Source: Marispirochaeta sp964554875 (lineage in GTDB: Bacteria > Spirochaetota > Spirochaetia > JC444 > Marispirochaetaceae). From it: a DNA stretch of 64,000 bases. The notes beneath the pieces were generated by a model, which worked only from the letters and a program-made list of their open reading frames with translations, was not told the origin of the DNA and did not search any database. The stretch lies in the NCBI GenBank assembly GCA_964554875.1, contig CAZKQJ010000004.1:62001-126000 (forward strand). Direction: 5' to 3'. Shown here in pieces: positions 58,560 through 64,000 of this stretch. Numbering within the stretch: the stretch's first letter is position 1; every line of letters starts with the position of its first letter. Position numbers and translations under genes: made by a program.

Positions 58560-59909
58560 ATGGTTGCGAATAAGGAAATTGAAAAACTGGAAAAGTCCGC
58601 TGTAAAACTGACGGTTACAGTGGCCAAAGACGAGGTACGTAAAGAGTTCGACGGGCTGGTAGATAAATACTGCAAAACAGCCCATATAAAGGGCTTCAGA
58701 AAGGGAAAGGTGCCCGCAGGGATTCTTCTGCAGAAATACGGCGACAGTATCCGCTACGAGACCTCCATGAAGATCATTGAAGAGAGTCTGAAAGAGCTCT
58801 TCGAAGAGATCGAGGAACGACCCATTGCCTACTCCACCCCGGAACTTCAGGACGAGGCCATGGTCAGCGAGGACGAGGATTTTACCTTTTCCGTCAAGTA
58901 TGACGTTTTTCCCGATATCAAGCTTGGCGAATACAAGGGACTGAGCGTTGAGGAGCCTGAAGTCAAGATCGGCAAGAAGGAGATCGACGAGGAGCTTGAA
59001 AAGATCCGGGACCAGAACTCTGTTGTCATGGAAAAGGAAAAACCCGTTGCAAAAGACGATATCGTTACCGTGGATTACGCCGAACTGGATGAAAACGGCC
59101 AGGAGATAGAGGGCACCCGCCGGGAGGATTTTGTCTTTACCGTGGGTACCGGGTACAACATGTACAAGATCGACGATGATCTCATCGGAATGAAATCCGG
59201 TGAAGAGAAAGAGATAAAGAAGAGTTTTCCTGAAGACTTCGAGTACCAGGAGCTGGCGGGCAGCGAGAAGACCATCAAGGTCAGCCTGAAGGTTGTCAAG
59301 GAAAAGCAGCTCCCCGCCCTGGACGATGAACTGGCCCAGGATGTAAACGAGAAGTTCGAAACCCTGAAGGACCTTAAAGACGACATCAAGAAGCGTCTTG
59401 AAAGCAGCCTGGAGCAGCGCCTGAGATCCCTCAAGATAGACTCCCTCCTTGAACAGATCGTGGAGAAGTCGGAAATCGACGTTCCCGAATCCATGGTCGC
59501 CGCAGAGCTGGAAAACTCCTGGCGAAACTTCCAGATGCAGTCCCGCATGTCCGAGGACCAGCTGCTGCAGCTTCTCTCTATCCAGGGCAAGGACAAGGCA
59601 GCCCTCCTTGCCGAGTGGCGGGATGATGCGGAGAAATCTTTGAAAGCGCAACTGGTTATAGGAAAACTCATTGAAGCCGAAGATATTAAGGTAAACGACG
59701 AGGATTACGATAAGGAACTCGCCGAACAGGCTGAGCGCAGCAATATGAGCCTTGAACAGACCAGGGAGTATGTCGATAACAACAATATGGAAGAGTACCT
59801 GAGGTCCGACCTTCTGAACCGCAAACTCTTCGACCGGCTTCTGGAAATCTCCGAGGTCAAGAAAGGGAAAAAAGAGTCCTATGTGGACGTAATGAACAAA
59901 AATAAGTAA
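58560..59909 (+). CDS. tig: Trigger factor
   Basis: 449 residues. The ribosome-associated chaperone and prolyl isomerase. The N-terminal ribosome-binding motif is IKGFRKGKVPAGILLQKYG near residue 46. A PPIase domain follows (DDIVTVDYAELDENGQEIEG) and the C-terminal arms are helical with many charged residues. GAGG lies 6 bases before the chosen ATG; a start 7 codons earlier is also open. First gene of tig-clpP-clpX-lon. Confidence 0.96.
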   Translation: MVANKEIEKLEKSAVKLTVTVAKDEVRKEFDGLVDKYCKTAHIKGFRKGKVPAGILLQKYGDSIRYETSMKIIEESLKELFEEIEERPIAYSTPELQDEAMVSEDEDFTFSVKYDVFPDIKLGEYKGLSVEEPEVKIGKKEIDEELEKIRDQNSVVMEKEKPVAKDDIVTVDYAELDENGQEIEGTRREDFVFTVGTGYNMYKIDDDLIGMKSGEEKEIKKSFPEDFEYQELAGSEKTIKVSLKVVKEKQLPALDDELAQDVNEKFETLKDLKDDIKKRLESSLEQRLRSLKIDSLLEQIVEKSEIDVPESMVAAELENSWRNFQMQSRMSEDQLLQLLSIQGKDKAALLAEWRDDAEKSLKAQLVIGKLIEAEDIKVNDEDYDKELAEQAERSNMSLEQTREYVDNNNMEEYLRSDLLNRKLFDRLLEISEVKKGKKESYVDVMNKNK

Positions 59910-59938
59910 ATTGATAAGACACGAAACGTCAAGGATAC

Positions 59939-60562
59939 ATGAGATATATGAATGAACAGATGAACACCCTGGTTCCGATTGTGGTTGAACAGACGGGCGT
60001 CGGGGAGCGCTCCTACGACATTTTCTCCCGGCTTTTAAAGGACCGGATTGTATTTATCGACGGAGAGATTAACGATATCAGCGCCGACCTCGTCGTGGCA
60101 CAGCTTCTGTTCCTCGAATCCCAGGATCCTGAACGCGATATCAGTCTTTACATCAACTCTCCAGGCGGATCGGTCACCGCGGGTCTGGCCATCTATGACA
60201 CGATTCAGCATATCAAGGCGGATGTTCAGACAATCTGCCTGGGCCAGGCTGCGTCCATGGGAGCCATGCTCCTGACCTGCGGCACCGCCGGCAAACGATT
60301 TGCCCTGCCCTCCTCCCGCATACTCATTCACCAGCCCTGGGGCGGTGTACAGGGACAGGCTTCGGATATCGGGATACAGGCCCGGGAGATTGTACGGCTC
60401 AAGCGCATGCTCATTGAATACTTCAGCCAGCACACCGGAAAACCGGTGTCCGTAATAGAAAAGGACCTGGAACGGGACTATTTTCTCTCGGCCCAGGAAG
60501 CTGTAGACTACGGTCTTGTGGACAGCGTTCTCATAAGGGGTGGAAATGGCAAAAACACGTAA
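59939..60562 (+). CDS. clpP: ATP-dependent Clp protease proteolytic subunit
   Basis: 207 residues. Catalytic triad S106 (GQAASMGA), H131 (LIHQPWGG) and D180 (ERDYFLSAQEA). Forms the barrel that ClpX feeds. AAGGA precedes the ATG; a second ATG three codons in is a possible alternative. The 3' end overlaps clpX by 17 bases. Confidence 0.97.
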   Translation: MRYMNEQMNTLVPIVVEQTGVGERSYDIFSRLLKDRIVFIDGEINDISADLVVAQLLFLESQDPERDISLYINSPGGSVTAGLAIYDTIQHIKADVQTICLGQAASMGAMLLTCGTAGKRFALPSSRILIHQPWGGVQGQASDIGIQAREIVRLKRMLIEYFSQHTGKPVSVIEKDLERDYFLSAQEAVDYGLVDSVLIRGGNGKNT

Positions 60563-61787
60563 CGACGGACTGAAAGTTTGCTCATTCTGCGGTAAAAGCG
60601 CCGATATCGCCCGCCGGCTTATCGCCGGACCGGGGGTATTTATCTGCGACGAATGCGTCAATGTCTGCAAAAAGATTCTTGACGAAGAGGAAGACGTTCT
60701 TACCTCCGAGTTTATCGACGATGTGCCCACTCCCCAGGATATAAAAAGCTATCTGGATAACTATGTGATCGGTCAGGAGACGGCCAAAAAGGTCCTATCC
60801 GTGGCTGTCTACAACCATTACCGCCGCATTACCCACAAGGGCATCATGGAAGATGAGGTTGAACTGGAAAAGGCCAATGTCCTTATGACGGGCCCGACGG
60901 GTACCGGCAAGACCCTGCTGGCGAAGACCCTGGCCAAGAAGCTCAAGGTTCCTTTTGCCATTGCCGACGCCACGACCCTGACCGAAGCGGGTTACGTGGG
61001 AGAGGATGTGGAAAATATCCTTCTCAAGCTTATTCAGAACGCCGGGAACAATATAGCTGCCGCCGAACGGGGCATTATCTACATCGACGAGATCGACAAG
61101 ATCTCCCGCAAGGGCGAAAACGCCTCCATTACCCGGGACGTCTCCGGCGAAGGGGTACAGCAGGCCCTCCTCAAGATTATCGAAGGGACCGTGGCTTCTG
61201 TTCCTCCACAGGGGGGCCGAAAACATCCGAATCAGGAGATGCTCAAGATCGATACCAGCAATATCCTCTTTATCTGCGGCGGGGCCTTTGTAGGTCTGGA
61301 CAAGATAATCGAGTCCAGGACCCTGGAACATCCCATGGGATTCGGCGCCAATGTCCGTTCTTCGGAAGAGAAAGACCTGGCGGACCTGTACTCCAAGATG
61401 CACCCCGACGACCTGATCAAGTTTGGTCTGATCCCCGAGTTTATCGGGCGGCTCCCGATTACGGTCAACCTGACCAACCTTGAGAAAGAGGACCTCCGGC
61501 GGATCATTACCGAACCCAAGAACTCCATTGTCAAGCAGTATCAATCCCTCATGAAACTTGACGGGGTCGACCTTATCTTTACCGACGAAGCAATCGATGC
61601 TATCGCTCAGCAGGCCCTGGACCGAAAAACCGGTGCCCGTGGGCTTCGCTCCATAGTTGAGAATATCATGATGGATATCATGTATGATATTCCCTCCATC
61701 AGCGGCGAGAAAAAGGTTGTAATCACCGGATACGTAATCAAGGGCGAAGAAAAACCGGAAATACTGCTGAACAGAAAGAGCGCATGA
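60546..61787 (+). CDS. clpX: ATP-dependent Clp protease ATP-binding subunit ClpX
   Basis: 413 residues. N-terminal C4 zinc domain (CSFCGKS...CDECVNVC), Walker A GPTGTGKTLLAK, Walker B IIYIDEIDKI, and the sensor 2 GARGLRSIVENIM. It unfolds substrates for ClpP. The ATG at 60546 has AAGGGG five bases upstream; a GTG two codons earlier also opens the frame. It overlaps lon by 4 bases. Confidence 0.97.
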   Translation: MAKTRNDGLKVCSFCGKSADIARRLIAGPGVFICDECVNVCKKILDEEEDVLTSEFIDDVPTPQDIKSYLDNYVIGQETAKKVLSVAVYNHYRRITHKGIMEDEVELEKANVLMTGPTGTGKTLLAKTLAKKLKVPFAIADATTLTEAGYVGEDVENILLKLIQNAGNNIAAAERGIIYIDEIDKISRKGENASITRDVSGEGVQQALLKIIEGTVASVPPQGGRKHPNQEMLKIDTSNILFICGGAFVGLDKIIESRTLEHPMGFGANVRSSEEKDLADLYSKMHPDDLIKFGLIPEFIGRLPITVNLTNLEKEDLRRIITEPKNSIVKQYQSLMKLDGVDLIFTDEAIDAIAQQALDRKTGARGLRSIVENIMMDIMYDIPSISGEKKVVITGYVIKGEEKPEILLNRKSA

Positions 61788-64000
61788 AGCTTAACAAACT
61801 GCCGATTTTCTCTCCCAAACAGGAGCTCCCTCTTATACCCATGAGGGAGCTTGTTGTTTTTCCCTACATGGTTATTCCCTTCTTTGCAGAAAAGGGGCCC
61901 AAAAACAAGGCCCTGGAAGCTGCCATGGCTTCGGACCGGATGGTCTTTTTCGCCTATCAGAAGAACCTGAACGAGCCGCCTGATGAGGCGGATTTTCATG
62001 AAACTGGAACGGTGGCCAAAATCCTCCAGATGCTCAAGCTTCCAGACGGTACGGTCAGGGTCCTGGCGGAAGGCAAACAGCGTGCCCGACTGACCAGGAC
62101 CTTTGATCGGAAGGGCTACCCCACCGCCTCCTTTTCGGTGATCGAGTCCTCTGTGGAGCTGAATCCCACCATCGCCGCCTTGATGAACACTGTTCAGGAC
62201 GCTTTCGGCTCCTACGGCACAATCAACAAGAAAATTCCCAAGGATTCCCAGGAAGACATTCGCAAAGCCGAACATCCGGATAAACTGGTGGATCTTGTCT
62301 GTGCCCATGTTCCCTTTCGGGTGGAAAAGAAGATCGAGCTTCTCTCGTCTTCCGATCCGGAAGAACGTCTTGAGATTCTCGCTGTCGCGCTGGAGGGAGA
62401 GAACCAGGTTCTCCAGATTCAGAGCAGAATAACCTCCAAGGTCAAAAAGAAGCTGGAACGCAACCAGCGGGAGTACTTTCTCAATGAGCAGCTCAAGGAG
62501 ATCAACCGGGAACTCGGGCGGGACGACCAGGATACCACCGGTACCAGAGAGCTGCTATCCCGTATCGAGGAGCGCAATCCTCCCCGGGAGGTCCTGGACA
62601 AGGCGAAAAAAGAGGCTGCCCGCCTGGGCAAGCTGCAACCCATGTCCCCTGAATCCGGGGTGCTGCGTACCTATCTTGAATGGATAGCCGATCTTCCCTG
62701 GGGTTCCCGTTCGGAGGACAACAGGGATATTGAAGCGGCGGCACGAATTCTTGATGAAGACCACTTCAACATGAAAAAACCCAAGGAGCGCATCCTTGAT
62801 TTTATCGCCGTCAGGCAGCTGAATCCGCGGCTTAAAGGGCCCATCCTCTGCTTTATCGGTCCTCCCGGTACGGGGAAAACATCCCTGGGCAAATCGGTGG
62901 CCCGGGCCCTGAACCGGGAGTTTATCCGCATATCCCTGGGGGGGGTGCGGGACGAAGCGGAAATCCGGGGACATCGGAAAACCTACGTCGGAGCACTGCC
63001 TGGGAAAATTATCCAGGGCATGAAACGAGCGGAGAATATAAATCCGGTTTTTCTCCTCGATGAGATTGACAAGCTCAACTCCGACTTCCGTGGAGACCCT
63101 GCTTCTGCCATGCTGGAGGTTCTGGATCCTGAACAGAACAACTCCTTCGTCGATCATTATCTCGAAGTTCCCTATGACCTTTCCGAGGTCATGTTCATTA
63201 CAACAGCCAACTCCACCCACTCGATACCCTACCCGCTTCTTGACCGTATGGAAATCATTGAAGTACCGGGATATTCGGATTACGAAAAGGCGGAAATTGC
63301 CAAGCGTTTTATTGTTCCCAAACAGCTGGAAGAGAACGGTCTCTCATGGGCAGAGGTCAAGTTTCAGGACAAAGCCCTGATGGAGATTATCAACTCCTAC
63401 ACGATGGAGTCCGGGGTCAGAAACCTGGAGCGAGAAATCGCCACGGTGATCCGTAAAACTGCCAGGGAGGCCGTAAAAGGCGGCTATACCCGTGAGGAAA
63501 AGCGCGAACAGGAGCATTTCACCGTCCAGATTACACCCAAAAAGGTGCGTACCTATCTTGGTCAGCCCAGATACCAGCGCAATGACCTTCACAAGGAACG
63601 GCGTGCCGGTATAGCCCTGGGGCTGGCCTGGACCGAGATGGGGGGTACCCTGCTTCCCGTGGAGGTCGGGGTTTTTGAAGGCTCGGGAGAACTCATTCTT
63701 ACGGGCAGTCTGGGAGACGTCATGAAGGAGTCCGCCCGGGCAGCCCTCTCCTTCCTCAGGACCCATGCTGAGGAACTGGGACTGGACAGCGGTTTCGCAA
63801 AGGAGCGGGACATCCATATCCATGTTCCCGAGGGCGCCATTCCCAAGGACGGCCCTTCTGCAGGAATCACCCTTACCTCCGCCATGCTGAGCGCCTTTAC
63901 CGGCCACCTGATACGTGAGGGAATTGCCATGACCGGCGAGATCACCCTTACCGGGCTCATGCTCCCTATCGGGGGAGTCAAGGAGAAAGTCCTCGCCGCC
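61784..64000 (+). CDS. lon: ATP-dependent protease Lon (truncated by window end)
   Basis: The first 739 residues are visible; the frame stays open to the last base. Lon N-domain (LPLIPMRELVVFPYMVIPFF), coiled coil, AAA+ domain (Walker A GPPGTGKTSLGKS, FLLDEIDKLNSDF) and the protease domain with the catalytic serine in PKDGPSAGIT and the conserved lysine region GGVKEKVLAA at the very edge. Degrades damaged and regulatory proteins. Overlaps clpX by 4 bases (ATGA). Confidence 0.97.
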   Translation, partial: MKLNKLPIFSPKQELPLIPMRELVVFPYMVIPFFAEKGPKNKALEAAMASDRMVFFAYQKNLNEPPDEADFHETGTVAKILQMLKLPDGTVRVLAEGKQRARLTRTFDRKGYPTASFSVIESSVELNPTIAALMNTVQDAFGSYGTINKKIPKDSQEDIRKAEHPDKLVDLVCAHVPFRVEKKIELLSSSDPEERLEILAVALEGENQVLQIQSRITSKVKKKLERNQREYFLNEQLKEINRELGRDDQDTTGTRELLSRIEERNPPREVLDKAKKEAARLGKLQPMSPESGVLRTYLEWIADLPWGSRSEDNRDIEAAARILDEDHFNMKKPKERILDFIAVRQLNPRLKGPILCFIGPPGTGKTSLGKSVARALNREFIRISLGGVRDEAEIRGHRKTYVGALPGKIIQGMKRAENINPVFLLDEIDKLNSDFRGDPASAMLEVLDPEQNNSFVDHYLEVPYDLSEVMFITTANSTHSIPYPLLDRMEIIEVPGYSDYEKAEIAKRFIVPKQLEENGLSWAEVKFQDKALMEIINSYTMESGVRNLEREIATVIRKTAREAVKGGYTREEKREQEHFTVQITPKKVRTYLGQPRYQRNDLHKERRAGIALGLAWTEMGGTLLPVEVGVFEGSGELILTGSLGDVMKESARAALSFLRTHAEELGLDSGFAKERDIHIHVPEGAIPKDGPSAGITLTSAMLSAFTGHLIREGIAMTGEITLTGLMLPIGGVKEKVLAA

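Noticed and set aside
58518..59651. 377-codon frame antisense to trigger factor
   Set aside because: Mirrors the codon pattern of tig; leucine/phenylalanine-rich artefact.

Overview
The window is chromosomal DNA of moderate G+C content, densely packed, and entirely housekeeping in character. I see no phage, insertion sequence, integron or CRISPR array. Gene content and order point to a spirochaete of the Spirochaetales. The markers are the dnaG-rpoD-zinc ribbon-rnpB-TPR-mreBCD-PBP2-rodA order (as I remember it from treponemes), a RarA protein with an extra C-terminal domain, a CHASE2 adenylate cyclase, tig-clpP-clpX-lon, and a very long outer-envelope protein with an OmpA-like end. The genus cannot be fixed from sequence alone; a free-living relative of Spirochaeta/Sediminispirochaeta/Marispirochaeta is my guess.

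Layout. 1-2649 (+): a small unknown protein, a YbaK-type deacylase, tRNA-Tyr, a cysteine-cluster protein and a metallo-beta-lactamase-fold enzyme. 2683-7982 (+): a 1426-residue barrel/Ig-repeat/OmpA protein, translationally coupled to the transglycosylase MltG. 7989-19385 (+): dnaG, rpoD, a zinc-ribbon coiled-coil protein, RNase P RNA, a TPR protein, then the elongasome genes mreB, mreC, mreD, PBP2 and rodA. 19400-21847 (+): a radical SAM/DUF2344 fusion that converges on and overlaps mazG.

From 37676 down to 21786 nearly everything lies on the minus strand: rpsF, ssb, rpsR, rplI, dnaB, recA, folK, scpA, scpB, an rRNA pseudouridine synthase, cmk, rpsA, then a likely signalling group (GAF/AAA+ activator, TPR protein, CHASE2 cyclase, lipoprotein, small membrane protein) and mazG. 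recA and mazG seem to have their own promoters inside this run.

37818-44861 holds an unknown protein, an RNA uracil methyltransferase, proline genes (in proA-proB order), an Lrp/AsnC regulator divergent from a short RecQ-like helicase, and a PhnP-like hydrolase. 44939-51144 (-) holds rpmB, the B12-dependent ribonucleotide reductase nrdJ with two NrdR-box-like operators, a lipoprotein with an HEGFH zinc-protease motif, and an unknown partner. 51204-57828 holds xseA/xseB with an unknown upstream partner, a DUF192 lipoprotein, a secreted unknown protein, a LarA-family protein and a RarA/methyltransferase-like fusion. 57917-58441 is a five-tRNA cluster (His, Arg, Lys, Leu, Gly) closed by a strong terminator, followed by the proteostasis operon tig-clpP-clpX-lon; lon runs off the window.

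No unmistakable new system is present. The best candidates for something undescribed are the barrel/Ig-stalk/OmpA protein paired with MltG, the five-gene cyclase/activator operon, the HEGFH lipoprotein pair next to nrdJ, and the RarA fusion. All calls rest on reading motifs by eye; no database search was run.
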